A stretch of DNA of 64,000 bases. Origin: Streptomyces griseoruber. GTDB taxonomy: Bacteria > Actinomycetota > Actinomycetes > Streptomycetales > Streptomycetaceae. The stretch is taken from NCBI RefSeq assembly GCF_001514205.1, contig NZ_KQ948772.1, positions 150,697 to 214,696 of the forward strand, read 5' to 3'. The notes beneath the pieces were generated by a model, which was not told the origin of the DNA, searched no databases, and worked only from the letters and a program-made list of their open reading frames with translations. Shown here piece after piece: positions 34,519 to 42,932 of this stretch (the stretch's first letter is position 1; each line of letters starts with the position of its first letter). The position numbers and the translations under genes are program-made.

Positions 34519-35582
34519 GCGACGAGACCCGGCCGGGCGAGCGGATCGCCGCGCTGCGCCCCGGCTACCGGGCGGACATCGCGGCCGGGGTGGAGCGCTT
34601 CCTGGAGCCCCGGCGCACCAGCTGCCCGTGGTGCGGCTGCGAGGCCCTCACCACCCGGCTGCGCACCACCGACCTGCTCCAGCACAAGCCGGGCCGGTTC
34701 GTCCTGGACCGCTGCGAGGGCTGCGGGCACGTCTTCCAGAACCCCCGGCTCAGCGCGGAGGGGCTGGAGTTCTACTACCGGGACTTCTACGACGGCCTCG
34801 GGGAGAAGAAGCTCGGGGAGACCTTCGGGGCGCGGACGAAGACGTACCGGAACCGGGCCGAGTCGATGCTGCCGTACGACCGGGCGCCGAAGGCCTGGCT
34901 GGACGTGGGCACCGGGCACGGGCACTTCTGCGCGGCGGCGCGGGAGGTGCTGCCGGACACGGTGTTCGACGGGCTGGACTTCACCGACGGCGTCGAACTC
35001 GCCGAGCGGGAGGGCCGGGTGGCGCACGGCCACCGGGGCAGCTTCCCGGACCTGGCGCCCGAACTGGCCGCCCGCTACGACGTGGTGAGCATGTTCCACT
35101 ATCTGGAGCACAGCACCGACCCCGACCGTGAGCTGCGGGCCGCGCGGGAGGCGGTGCGGCCGGGCGGCCATCTGCTGATCGAGGTCCCCGACCCCGAGAG
35201 CCGCTACGCCCGGCTGCTCGGCCGCTGGTGGCTGCCCTGGCTCCAGCCGCAGCACCTGCATTTCGTGCCGGTGGCCAATCTGCGGGACCGGCTCACCGAG
35301 CTGGGCTTCACGGTGGTCGCGGAGCAGCACGCCGAGCCGCACGATCCGGTCGATCTGCTGGCCGCCGTCTGGCTGGCGCTGGACCACGCGGCGCCACGCG
35401 AGGACACCCCGTGGCTGCCCGCGCGGCCGGGCGCGCTGCGCCGTGCGCTACGGGCCGCGCTGCTGATCGCGGGCGTCCCGGCACTGATCGCGGGCACGCT
35501 GCTGGACCGGTTCGCCGTCCGGCCGCTGGCGCACCGGCTGGGCGTGTCCAACGCGTACCGGATCGTGGCCAGACGCGGCTGA
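34515..35582 (+). CDS. SAM-dependent methyltransferase with N-terminal zinc ribbon
   Basis: 355 aa. A zinc ribbon lies at residues 37-70 (CPWCG and CEGCG), followed by a Rossmann methyltransferase domain: WLDVGTGHGHFCAAA, the acidic loop FDGLDF, VVSMFHYLEHSTDPDRELRAAREAVRPGGHLLIEVPD. A hydrophobic segment near 308-323 (ALLIAGVPALIAGTLL) suggests membrane contact. It overlaps the glycosyltransferase stop (ATGA). The zinc-ribbon arrangement is common in sugar or lipid C-/O-methyltransferases; methylation of the sugar or chain of the product is likely. Last of the tightly coupled PKS operon genes. Confidence 0.9.
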   Translation: MSDETRPGERIAALRPGYRADIAAGVERFLEPRRTSCPWCGCEALTTRLRTTDLLQHKPGRFVLDRCEGCGHVFQNPRLSAEGLEFYYRDFYDGLGEKKLGETFGARTKTYRNRAESMLPYDRAPKAWLDVGTGHGHFCAAAREVLPDTVFDGLDFTDGVELAEREGRVAHGHRGSFPDLAPELAARYDVVSMFHYLEHSTDPDRELRAAREAVRPGGHLLIEVPDPESRYARLLGRWWLPWLQPQHLHFVPVANLRDRLTELGFTVVAEQHAEPHDPVDLLAAVWLALDHAAPREDTPWLPARPGALRRALRAALLIAGVPALIAGTLLDRFAVRPLAHRLGVSNAYRIVARRG

Positions 35583-35678
35583 CGGCTGGGCAGACGGGTT
35601 CCGCCGTGCTAGCTTCAGGCCCACCGAATCATCAGGAATCCTGGCGATCGACGGTACGGTCCGACGAACGGAACCCGC

Positions 35679-36623
35679 ATGTCCCTCCTGGCCAGACCGG
35701 CGGTGGCGACCCGCGCCGCCAAGACGATGCAGGGCCTCACCAGACTGGCGAGCCGCCGCTCCGGCGGCCCCGGATCCACGGCCGCCTGGCGAGCCCGGTT
35801 CCCCGAGTACCCGCGGGACGCGAGCGAGACGACCGTGCCGACGTCGGTCGCCCCGGCACCGGTCACGGTGTACCTGCCGCCGAGCGGCACCGCCACGCGG
35901 CCGCCCGTCCACGTCAACTTCCACGGCGGCGGCTATGTCATGTCGATGCCGGTGATGGACGACGCGCTGTGCCGGTTCCTGGCCGTCGAGGCGGGCGTGG
36001 TCGTGGTCAACGTGCAGTACGTGGTCGCGCCGCAGCACCCGTTCCCGGCGCCGGTCACCCAGGCGTACGAGGTGGTGCAATGGGTGGCCGGGCACGGCGC
36101 GGAGCACGGCTGGGACGGCACACGGCTCACCGTGGGCGGGCAGAGCGCGGGCGGTGGCCTCGCCGCGGCCGTGGCCCGCCAGGCCCTGGAGCAGGGCGGG
36201 CCGTCGATCGCCCTGCAGGTCCTGCACTATCCGCCGCTGGACCTCGCCACCCCCGCCCGGGACAAGAAGGCGGTGGTCGCCCGGCCGATGCTGCGGCCCT
36301 GGATGGCGGACGTCTTCGACACCTCGTACGTGCCCGACCCGAAGGAGCGCGCCGACCGGCTCGTCTCCCCCGCGCACCCCTCGGACACCGCCGATCTCCG
36401 GGATATCGCGCCGGCTCTGGTGGTCACGGCCGAGTACGACCTGCTGCGCGCCGAGGCGGTCCGCTACGCCGAGCGGCTGCGCTCGGCCGGTGCCCTCGTC
36501 GAGCACCACGAGGTGGCCGGCGCCGACCACGGCTATGACACGAACGACGACGAAAAGGCCCGTACCGCTTACACCCTGATGGCCCGTCACCTCCGCCGGG
36601 CCACCGCGCCCGACGCCTCCTGA
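35679..36623 (+). CDS. alpha/beta hydrolase, hormone-sensitive-lipase-type esterase
   Basis: 314 aa. The HSL-family oxyanion motif HVNFHGGGYVMS (about 78-89), nucleophile in VGGQSAGGGLAAAVAR (Ser near 153), acid in TAEYDLLRAEA and histidine in GADHGYDTND are all visible. A 96-bp gap with a possible -10 (TAGCTT near 35609) separates it from the methyltransferase, so it may have its own promoter. It could deacylate or remodel the lipid product. A strong terminator follows, making it the likely end of the lipid locus. Confidence 0.9.
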   Translation: MSLLARPAVATRAAKTMQGLTRLASRRSGGPGSTAAWRARFPEYPRDASETTVPTSVAPAPVTVYLPPSGTATRPPVHVNFHGGGYVMSMPVMDDALCRFLAVEAGVVVVNVQYVVAPQHPFPAPVTQAYEVVQWVAGHGAEHGWDGTRLTVGGQSAGGGLAAAVARQALEQGGPSIALQVLHYPPLDLATPARDKKAVVARPMLRPWMADVFDTSYVPDPKERADRLVSPAHPSDTADLRDIAPALVVTAEYDLLRAEAVRYAERLRSAGALVEHHEVAGADHGYDTNDDEKARTAYTLMARHLRRATAPDAS

Positions 36624-36641
36624 GAGGCGCGGGCGCCGCGG

Positions 36642-36687
36642 TCCCGCCGGAAGCCGCCGTCCCCCTATTCGGCGGCTTCCGGTGGGA
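36642..36687. terminator. long bidirectional terminator hairpin
   Basis: CCGGAAGCCGCCG (36647-36659) pairs perfectly with CGGCGGCTTCCGG (36670-36682); outer bases extend the stem to about 18 bp with one G-U pair. It lies between convergent genes, 19 bases after the esterase stop. Confidence 0.85.
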
Positions 36688-36689
36688 CG

Positions 36690-36971
36690 ACCCCCAGCTT
36701 CCCGGCCCGCTCGGCCGGTTCACGCCGTAGAACACACCCTCGGCGCCGTCCGCCACCGGCAGGCCCGACCGGCACGTCCTGGGCACGGGTCCTGCCGCCG
36801 TGCGGTGCCAGGTGGAGGTACAGCCGTGTCCGAGAGGCTCACCCAGCTCGGAATGCAAGGCAGACCTGCACGTTAGACCGGATCACCACGTCACGCGGAC
36901 GTTCACCGAGACCGGGAGGACGGTGGAGCATCTGTCGGCGGAGGACCGGATGGGACGGGACGGCTGAGGAT
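36690..36971. other. gene-poor spacer
   Basis: About 280 bp between the terminator and the stop of the leftward hydrolase. Short frames exist on both strands (for example a leftward stretch reading VADGAEGVFYGVNR, and a rightward one ending SAEDRMGRDG). None has a good start, ribosome site or recognisable family. It may contain gene remnants. Confidence 0.4.
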
Positions 36972-37760
36972 TCAGCGCACCCCGGCCGTCACGGCCTCCG
37001 CGATCACCTCGGCGACCGCCGCGGGCTGTTCCACCAGGACCGCGTGTCCCGCGTCGGGGACCGTCACCATCCGCACGTGCGGGCAGGCCCGAAGGCCGGC
37101 CCGCTCCTCGTCGGTCAGGCCGATCTCGTCGTGGTCGCCCCGCACCACCCAGGAGGGGACGCCGGCCCCGCACAGCCGCTGCACCAGGGACGGATGGCGG
37201 CCGAGGTAGACGTAGTAGTCGTGCAGGATCCGGCGGCAGGACGCCGGGTCGTTGTCGGCCATCACCGCCGCGAGCGCCTCCGCGCGCCGCGGCGGCAGTT
37301 CGCGTTTCATCGCCCGGGGCAGCAGCCCGAGCATGCCGGCCCAGACCATCGCGCCGAGCCCCGGCACCCGGCCCACCGCGTTCAGCACCGCCAGGGACTT
37401 CATCTCGTCCCCGCGCGAGAAGCTCGGCGAGAGCAGCACGAGCGGGCCCCGGAACAGACCGAGGGCCGCCATCTCGAGCGCCACGTTGGCGCCCAGGCTG
37501 TGCCCCACGACCGCCTCGCAGCCGGCCTCGGCGGCGAAGTCCGCCATCAGCCGGGCGTAGTGCTCCATGGATACGTCCTCCGGCGGCTCGGTGCGGCCGA
37601 AGCCCGGCAGGGTCACCGCCACCGTCCCGAGGCCGGCCACCGCGGGCTCGGCCATGACGTCCGCGCAGAACTCGGTCGTGCACAGTCCGCCCGGGATCAT
37701 CAGCACCCGGTGCGCGGCGTCCGACGGTCCCCCGCGGCGGACCTCCCAACGCTCACCCAT
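36972..37760 (-). CDS. alpha/beta hydrolase
   Basis: 262 aa. VLMIPGGLCTTEF precedes the nucleophile elbow VVGHSLGANVALEMAA (Ser near 97); the acid lies in VVRGDHDEIGL and the histidine in VPDAGHAVLVEQP. The start MGERWEV at 37760 is favoured over the longer frame. It is the last gene of the leftward aromatic-acid operon region, after the transporter. Meta-cleavage product hydrolases and ester-releasing hydrolases share this fold. Because the operon appears to run through 4-oxalomesaconate, an esterase role that frees an aromatic acid is the more coherent guess. Confidence 0.87.
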   Translation of the reverse strand: MGERWEVRRGGPSDAAHRVLMIPGGLCTTEFCADVMAEPAVAGLGTVAVTLPGFGRTEPPEDVSMEHYARLMADFAAEAGCEAVVGHSLGANVALEMAALGLFRGPLVLLSPSFSRGDEMKSLAVLNAVGRVPGLGAMVWAGMLGLLPRAMKRELPPRRAEALAAVMADNDPASCRRILHDYYVYLGRHPSLVQRLCGAGVPSWVVRGDHDEIGLTDEERAGLRACPHVRMVTVPDAGHAVLVEQPAAVAEVIAEAVTAGVR

Positions 37761-37868
37761 ACAACGAGCGTGACCCCGTACGACGCGCTCCGCACCCCGA
37801 ACGCCGGCCACCGCACACGAGGTGCGGGGCCGGCGTGGCGGTGTCCCCCGGGTGTCCGTGCGCGCCGG

Positions 37869-39194
37869 TCAGTGCGCGCCCACCAGCTCCTGGCCGGAGG
37901 GGACGGGCGTCCGCCTGCCGCCGCGCAGGGCCGCGATCCCGATGAAGACCATGGAGGAGACACCGGCGAGCGCGAAGGCGGTGAAGCCCCGGTCGCCGTT
38001 GCCCGCGGCGAGCAGCTGGCCGCCGAGCCAGGGGCCGAAGACGGCGCCGAAGCGGCCCATGCCGGAGGTCCAGCCGACGGCGGTGGCACGGTTGTCCGGG
38101 TTCGAGCGGATCGACACCGTCGCGTAGATCATCGTCTGGGCGCTGTTGAGGAAGACACCGGTGAGAAAGACGACGATCATCGTGATCGCGGTCGACATGT
38201 GCACGCTGAGCAGGAAGACACCGGCGGCGGTGAGCGCGAACCACACCGCGGAGATGCGCGGGGCGCCGAAGCGGTCGGCGGCGCGGCCGGCGACCAGCAT
38301 GCCCACGATGCCGCCGAGGTTGAAGACGACCACGAAGGTCAGGGCGTTGGCGAGGGCGTAACCCTCGGCGCGCATCAGGGTCGGCAGCCAGGTGGCGACA
38401 CCGTAGACCAGGAGGAGGCCGCCGAAGGAGGCCAGCCAGTACAGCAGGGTCTGGATCCACTCGCCACCGCGGAAGAGGCCGGCGAGGGCGTCGAAGCGGT
38501 CGGCGGCGGACTTGCGGCCGGACGCGGCGGCGGGCAGTTCGACGTCGTGACGGGCGGCGAGCGCGGTCGCCTCCTCGGTGCGGCCCTTGGCGACGAGGAA
38601 GCTCAGCGACTCGGGCAGGAACGTCGCCAGCACCGGGGCGAACAGCAGCGGGGCCACGCAGACCCAGAAGGCCGCACGCCAGCCGACCGGGTCGATCAGC
38701 CACTTGGCGACGTAGGCGGAGAGGATGCCGCCGGCGTGGTGGGCGGTCATCAGGAGGCCGATGGTGACGGCGGTGCGGCCGCGCGGGGCGTAGTCGGAGA
38801 CCATGCTGATCGCGGTGGGCAGCAGACCGCCGAGGCCGACACCCGCGAGGGTCCGGCCGAGGCCGAAGACCTCGACGCCGCCGGCGAGCGCGCACACCCC
38901 GGACGCCAGCGAGAACAGGACCACGCAGCCGACCATCAGCTTCTTGCGCCCGATCCGGTCGGCGACCGTACCCGCCGCGAGGGCGCCGACGAGCATCCCG
39001 AAGGTGGCGTAGCTGCCCAGGTCACCGGCCGTGTCCGGGGTGAGGCCGAAGGTCTTCGTCTCCAGCAGGTGCGGCAGCACGGAGCCGTAGACGAACATGT
39101 CGAGGCCGTCGAACAGGACGGCCAGCCAGCACAGGCCGACGACCAGGAGGGCCAGTCTGCTGCCACGCGCGGCCAGGTCGGGGGAGGAGGACAT
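37869..39194 (-). CDS. MFS transporter, aromatic acid:H+ symporter (AAHS) family
   Basis: 441 aa with 12 predicted membrane helices. TM1 carries FDGLDMFVYGSVLPHL, the counterpart of the DGYD motif of PcaK/BenK-type symporters. The loop 2-3 motif reads GTVADRIGRKKLM and the central loop FLPESLSFLVAKGR is typical of the AAHS family. It imports an aromatic carboxylate across the cytoplasmic membrane. The gene has its own promoter and GntR-type operator upstream, separate from the enzyme operon that ends 117 bp away. Confidence 0.92.
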   Translation of the reverse strand: MSSSPDLAARGSRLALLVVGLCWLAVLFDGLDMFVYGSVLPHLLETKTFGLTPDTAGDLGSYATFGMLVGALAAGTVADRIGRKKLMVGCVVLFSLASGVCALAGGVEVFGLGRTLAGVGLGGLLPTAISMVSDYAPRGRTAVTIGLLMTAHHAGGILSAYVAKWLIDPVGWRAAFWVCVAPLLFAPVLATFLPESLSFLVAKGRTEEATALAARHDVELPAAASGRKSAADRFDALAGLFRGGEWIQTLLYWLASFGGLLLVYGVATWLPTLMRAEGYALANALTFVVVFNLGGIVGMLVAGRAADRFGAPRISAVWFALTAAGVFLLSVHMSTAITMIVVFLTGVFLNSAQTMIYATVSIRSNPDNRATAVGWTSGMGRFGAVFGPWLGGQLLAAGNGDRGFTAFALAGVSSMVFIGIAALRGGRRTPVPSGQELVGAH

Positions 39195-39212
39195 CGTTGT
39201 TTCCCTCTCGAA

Positions 39213-39247
39213 CGGGGTGGGTCCTCAGACGCTAAGGACCCACCCCG
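39213..39247 (-). terminator. perfect 13-bp inverted repeat between dioxygenase and transporter
   Basis: CGGGGTGGGTCCT (39213-39225), loop of nine, AGGACCCACCCCG (39235-39247). It can end the enzyme operon transcript. Its loop holds the predicted -10 (TAGCGT) of the transporter promoter, so it may also act on initiation. Confidence 0.7.
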
Positions 39248-39273
39248 AAAAGTGTCAACGCTTTTGTCAACAA
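39229..39273 (-). promoter_or_regulatory. transporter promoter with GntR-type operator TTGTCAACAA
   Basis: Reading leftward: -35 TTGACA (complement of 39253-39258), 18 bp, -10 TAGCGT (complement of 39229-39234). Directly upstream lies TTGTCAACAA (39264-39273), whose outer bases are symmetric (TTGT NN ACAA). The same decamer lies in the promoter of the GntR gene at 43635-43644. Confidence 0.7.
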
Positions 39274-39310
39274 TCTCATCGACAATCAGCGCGCATCGGG
39301 CGGCGTGCGC

Positions 39311-40261
39311 TCAGGCGACGGGCGGCGTCCCGTGCGTGTGGAAGGACTCGATGGTCTTCAGACCCCAGGCCTGGCCCTTCCCGCGCTCCTCCTCGGTCCA
39401 GGTGATCAGCGGCCAGTCGGGGGCCAGCACCAGCCGGGTGAGCGGGTTGCACAGCTCGATGCGGTTGCCGCCGGGTTCGTAGACATAGAGGAAGAACGTC
39501 TGCTGGATGGCGTGCTTGTGCGGTCCCGTCTCGATGAACACACCCGTGTCGATCGCGAGGTCGGCGGCCCGCAGGATGTCCTCACGGGTGTCCGTCGCGA
39601 AGGCGATGTGGTGCAGCCGGCCGGCGCTGCCGGTCCAGTCCGAGGTGTAGACGACGTCGTACGACTTGTTCGTGTACGTCAGCCAGCGCGCCGCGATCGT
39701 GCCGCTGTCGAGCCGGATCTGCTCGGTGGGCCGGGCGCCGAGCACACGCTGCTGGAACTCGGCGTTGACGAGGACGTCGGCGGCGAGGAAGTTGATGTGG
39801 TCCAGGCGTCGTACGCCCACGCCCCGGTTGGGTTTGGCCTGGGGCTGGTTCTTCAGCGCGGGCCTGAGCCCCTCGGGCGCCCGGTAGTGCTCGCTCTCCC
39901 AGTACAGGGCGTGCTCGTGGCCGTCGGGATCGGTGGTGACGTAGAGCTTGCCCAGGCCGGGTTCGTCCTCGGTCCAGGTGCCCGTTCCGCCCGCCGCCTC
40001 GACCGCCGCGACACGGCGGTGCAGGGCCTCCTCGCTGGAGGTGCGCAGGGCGAGCCGGCCGAGGCCGGGCCGCTCGCGGGCGGTGAGAACCAGGCTGTGG
40101 TGCTCGTAGTCGTCGAAGGTCCGCAGGTAGACCGTGTCGCCGTCCTCGCCGTCGACCGTGAGGCCCAGATAGTCGGTGAAGAAGGCGACGCTGGCGTCCA
40201 GGTCCGGGGTGAAGAGCTGGGCGTGGCCGATGTGGGCGATGTCGCCGAGCGGCGGAGTCAT
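39311..40261 (-). CDS. type I (vicinal oxygen chelate) extradiol ring-cleavage dioxygenase
   Basis: 316 aa, two VOC modules. The metal triad is complete in the second module: His155 (RLDHINF), His218 (LHHIAF) and Glu269 (NRIELC), closely matching the spacing in catechol 2,3-dioxygenase. It opens an aromatic diol next to a hydroxyl with O2 and Fe(II). Its start overlaps the stop of the tautomerase gene (ATGA). In known gallate and protocatechuate 4,5-cleavage operons the dioxygenase beside these partners is of the unrelated LigAB type; here a VOC enzyme takes that place. The ring substrate, probably a carboxylated catechol, is inferred. Confidence 0.9.
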   Translation of the reverse strand: MTPPLGDIAHIGHAQLFTPDLDASVAFFTDYLGLTVDGEDGDTVYLRTFDDYEHHSLVLTARERPGLGRLALRTSSEEALHRRVAAVEAAGGTGTWTEDEPGLGKLYVTTDPDGHEHALYWESEHYRAPEGLRPALKNQPQAKPNRGVGVRRLDHINFLAADVLVNAEFQQRVLGARPTEQIRLDSGTIAARWLTYTNKSYDVVYTSDWTGSAGRLHHIAFATDTREDILRAADLAIDTGVFIETGPHKHAIQQTFFLYVYEPGGNRIELCNPLTRLVLAPDWPLITWTEEERGKGQAWGLKTIESFHTHGTPPVA

Positions 40262-41334
40262 CGTTGACCTCCAGTGGGGAAGACCGTGCCGTCGAAGATC
40301 TTGCGGGCCGTGCGGACCACGGCGGTGCGACGGGCGGTGGGCAGACCCTCGGGGGTGGTGCCGAGGGTGATGTCGATGTCGAGGAATCCCGTGGGATGTT
40401 CTATGCGCATGCGGTCACTGTCAGCGGGCGGCACGGCGGCCTTGTGCGCCACACCGCCCTCGATCCGCAGCCCGGCCGCGACGCCCGCCGCGCCGAGGAC
40501 GCCGATCGAGGGGTGACAGCGCACGGGAATGAAGGTGCGCGTGGTGACCGCGCCCCCGGCGCGGGGCGGGGAGAGCAGGGTGAGCTTGGGGACGGTGGTG
40601 TCGGAGACGTCACCGAGACCCATCAGCCGGCCCGCCGTCAGCCGGATCGCGCGCAGCCGGTCGGCGAGGGCCAGATCCTCCTCCAGGTCCCGGGGCGACT
40701 CGTAGCCGGTGACGCCGAGGTCCGCGGCGAGCATCAACACCGTCGGCATGCCGTTGTCCACGCAGGTCACCGGGGTGCCGTCGATCATGTCCCGGACATT
40801 GCCGGTGGGCAGCAGGGGACGCTCGCCCGCCGGGAACTCGATCACCACCGGCGCCGCCGTCCCCGGGACGCCGGAGATCTCGGCGTCGCCGGTGTAGCGC
40901 ACCCGGCCGCCGGGGGTCGGGAAGGTGGCCGTCGCGCGGTCGCCGCTGTTGACCATGCGGATCCGTACGGCGGTCTCGGCCTCCCCCGCCGCGACGAGTC
41001 CACGCTCCACGGCGAACGGGCCGACGCCCGCCAGGATGTTGCCGCAGTTCTGACGGTCACTCACCTCGGCCCGGTCCACGGCGACCTGGAGGAAGAGATA
41101 GTCGACGTCGGCGCGCGGGTCGGCGGACCGGGACACCACCGCGACCTTGCTGGTGAGCGGGTGCGCGCCGCCCAGGCCGTCGATCTGGCGCTCGTCCGGG
41201 CTGCCCATCACCCGCAGCAACAGCTCGTCGCGCAGGGCCGGTTCGGCGGGCAGGTCGCCGGCGAGGAAGTAGGCACCCTTGGAGGTGCCGCCCCGCATCA
41301 GCAGACAGGGCACCTCCTCGGGCAGGGAGGTCAC
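40258..41334 (-). CDS. galD: PrpF/GalD family protein, probable 4-oxalomesaconate tautomerase
   Basis: 358 aa of the PrpF isomerase family. It begins with the hallmark VPCLLMRGGTSKGAYFLAGDLP and continues DGLGGAHPLTSKVAVVS, DRQNCGNILAGVGPFAVERG (conserved Cys near 97) and CVDNGMPTVLMLA (second Cys). GalD of Pseudomonas interconverts keto and enol forms of 4-oxalomesaconate; PrpF isomerises aconitates. The neighbours here (RraA-type aldolase, PIG-L-type hydratase, ring-cleavage dioxygenase, aromatic-acid transporter) favour GalD. GTG start overlapping the aldolase stop by GTGA. Family certain; gene symbol by context. Confidence 0.82.
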   Translation of the reverse strand: MTSLPEEVPCLLMRGGTSKGAYFLAGDLPAEPALRDELLLRVMGSPDERQIDGLGGAHPLTSKVAVVSRSADPRADVDYLFLQVAVDRAEVSDRQNCGNILAGVGPFAVERGLVAAGEAETAVRIRMVNSGDRATATFPTPGGRVRYTGDAEISGVPGTAAPVVIEFPAGERPLLPTGNVRDMIDGTPVTCVDNGMPTVLMLAADLGVTGYESPRDLEEDLALADRLRAIRLTAGRLMGLGDVSDTTVPKLTLLSPPRAGGAVTTRTFIPVRCHPSIGVLGAAGVAAGLRIEGGVAHKAAVPPADSDRMRIEHPTGFLDIDITLGTTPEGLPTARRTAVVRTARKIFDGTVFPTGGQR

Positions 41335-42035
41335 CGCGGCTCCCCCGTGTACTCCTCGTACGTCCGGTACTCGACGCCGAGTTGCCGCAGGGTCTCCCGC
41401 AACCCGTAACGGTCCAGGCCGAGTTCGCCGTCGAGGAAGGCGGCACGGGCACGGGCCTCCTTGGCCTCACGGGCCTCGGACGCCTCCGCCGCGGCCCGGG
41501 CGCGCTCGCGCGGGACGACCACGACTCCGTCGTCGTCGGCGAGGATCACATCGCCGGGACGGATGACCTGGCCGTCGATCGCGACGGGCACGTTCACCGA
41601 GCCGCCGGTGGCCTTCACGGTGCCCTGCGCGGACACCGCCCGCGACCAGGCCGGGAAGTCCATCTCGCGCAGCTCCTGGGTGTCCCGGACGCCCGCGTTG
41701 ATGATCAGTCCGCGCACCCCGCGCCGCTGGAGCGCGGTCGCGAACAGCTCGCCGAACATGCCGTCGGTGGACGGGGAGGTGGTGGTGACGACCAGGACGT
41801 CACCCTCGCCGCACTGCTCGACGGCCGCGTGGATCATGAGGTTGTCCCCGGGCCAGCCGAGCACGGTGACGGCGGTGCCGGCCATCCGCACGCCCTGCTG
41901 GATCGGGCGGATGCCCGGCCCGAGCAGCCCGGCCCGGCCCATCGCCTCGCTCACGGTGGCCACCCCGAAGGCGGCCAGCGCCTCGACGTCCTTCTGCTCC
42001 GCCTTCGGCGGGTTGGTGACGATCACGCCGCTCAC
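41331..42035 (-). CDS. galC: RraA-like 4-carboxy-4-hydroxy-2-oxoadipate aldolase (GalC/LigK type)
   Basis: 234 aa, GTG start with an excellent ribosome site (AAGGAGGAAGC). It has FGVATVSEAMGRAGLLGPGIRPIQQG, then VTVLGWPGDNLMIHAAVEQCGEGDVLVV, FGELFATALQRRGVRGLIINAGVRDTQEL (metal/substrate Arg-Asp pair) and GQVIRPGDVILADDDGVVVVP. LigK/GalC enzymes of this family split 4-carboxy-4-hydroxy-2-oxoadipate to pyruvate and oxaloacetate using a divalent metal. The length and C-terminal extension fit LigK better than RraA proper, and the operon supplies the preceding steps. Confidence 0.83.
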   Translation of the reverse strand: MSGVIVTNPPKAEQKDVEALAAFGVATVSEAMGRAGLLGPGIRPIQQGVRMAGTAVTVLGWPGDNLMIHAAVEQCGEGDVLVVTTTSPSTDGMFGELFATALQRRGVRGLIINAGVRDTQELREMDFPAWSRAVSAQGTVKATGGSVNVPVAIDGQVIRPGDVILADDDGVVVVPRERARAAAEASEAREAKEARARAAFLDGELGLDRYGLRETLRQLGVEYRTYEEYTGEPR

Positions 42036-42054
42036 GCTTCCTCCTTCCGCGGCG

Positions 42055-42076
42055 CTCCGCTGCGGCTCCGCTGCGG
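42055..42076. repeat. two tandem 11-bp repeats in the GalB-GalC spacer
   Basis: CTCCGCTGCGG twice in a row inside the 95-bp gap between the hydratase-like and aldolase genes. In the transcript the region can fold back with neighbouring GC stretches. It is probably a slippage or intercistronic element. Confidence 0.6.
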
Positions 42077-42130
42077 CCGGGTGCCCGCTCAGCTCCGCGG
42101 ACCCCCCGCCTCCGCCGCACCTCAGCTCGC

Positions 42131-42883
42131 TCACGCCAGCTCCTTCGCGATCTGCGGGTAGGGGCGCATGAACGCCTCGGCCATCGTCCTGTGGGCCAGG
42201 CCCAGGTTGGGGCCGGCGTTGCGCTTGAGCTGGACGCCCCGGCGGACGGCGAGGTCGGTGTAGTAGTCCCACAGGTGCTGCTGGGCGCCCAGGCACTCCA
42301 TCGCCCCCCGTTTGGTCTCCCAGACCTCGGTGATGTCGAGCAGCACCTCGGGCCGGAAGCCGCTCATCTCGGGCTGGTGCGGCTCGAAGTAGAAGACCGG
42401 CGGGGCGCCGATGATCTCGCCCTCGCCCGGGTAGCCGATGGCCTGCGCGAGGACCCGGGCCTCCAGGGCCATCCGGTTGGCGGCCGGGTGGTCGCCGTTG
42501 TACGGGTCCTCGGTGGGGTGGGTGAGGACGACATCGGGCTGGGTCTCGCGGTAGACGGCGACGAGCCGGTCGGTGAGCTCGGCGGAGGCGACGAGCGGGT
42601 AGTCGCCGGCGTCGAAGAAGCGGACCTCGGCCCCCAGGACGCCGGCGGCCCGCTCGGCCTCGTCCCGGCGGATCGCCTTGATCTCGTCGAGCTTCCTGCC
42701 CTCGCGCCACGCCTTGGCGGACTCCCCGCGCTCGCCGAAGGTCAGACAGGCGATGGTGACCTTCTCCCCGCGCACGGCGGCCAGGGCGATGGCGCCGCCC
42801 GCACGCCAGACGAAGTCCCCGGCGTGGGCGGTGACGACGAGGGTGGATCGGGGTGGGCGGGCGGGCGCGTTGGCCTGGGTCAT
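42131..42883 (-). CDS. galB: PIG-L-fold 4-oxalomesaconate hydratase (GalB type)
   Basis: 250 aa of the LmbE/PIG-L deacetylase fold. The usual metal motif AHPDD is altered to TAHAGDFVWRAGGAI, the form I recall for GalB of Pseudomonas putida, which hydrates 4-oxalomesaconate rather than removing acetyl groups. The second metal segment is HPTEDPYNGDHPAANR. The ribosome site AAGGAG precedes ATG 42883. It is the first enzyme gene after the GntR regulator (49-bp gap). Together with the GalD- and GalC-like genes it completes tautomerisation, hydration and aldol cleavage to pyruvate and oxaloacetate. Confidence 0.83.
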   Translation of the reverse strand: MTQANAPARPPRSTLVVTAHAGDFVWRAGGAIALAAVRGEKVTIACLTFGERGESAKAWREGRKLDEIKAIRRDEAERAAGVLGAEVRFFDAGDYPLVASAELTDRLVAVYRETQPDVVLTHPTEDPYNGDHPAANRMALEARVLAQAIGYPGEGEIIGAPPVFYFEPHQPEMSGFRPEVLLDITEVWETKRGAMECLGAQQHLWDYYTDLAVRRGVQLKRNAGPNLGLAHRTMAEAFMRPYPQIAKELA

Positions 42884-42932
42884 GCTGTTTTCTCCTTGAT
42901 GACAGGTGGGCGCCCGCCTCGCGCGGCCGTGA

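Noticed and set aside
36682..36876. 64-aa rightward frame after the esterase
   Set aside because: It begins inside the terminator stem and has no ribosome site or recognisable family.
39311..40261. Simple glyoxalase or fosfomycin-resistance protein
   Set aside because: Two VOC modules and the His-His-Glu spacing of catechol 2,3-dioxygenase fit an extradiol enzyme better.
42131..42883. GlcNAc-type deacetylase (MshB/LmbE)
   Set aside because: The AHPDD motif is changed to AHAGD and the operon context is aromatic, both pointing to GalB-type hydratase.
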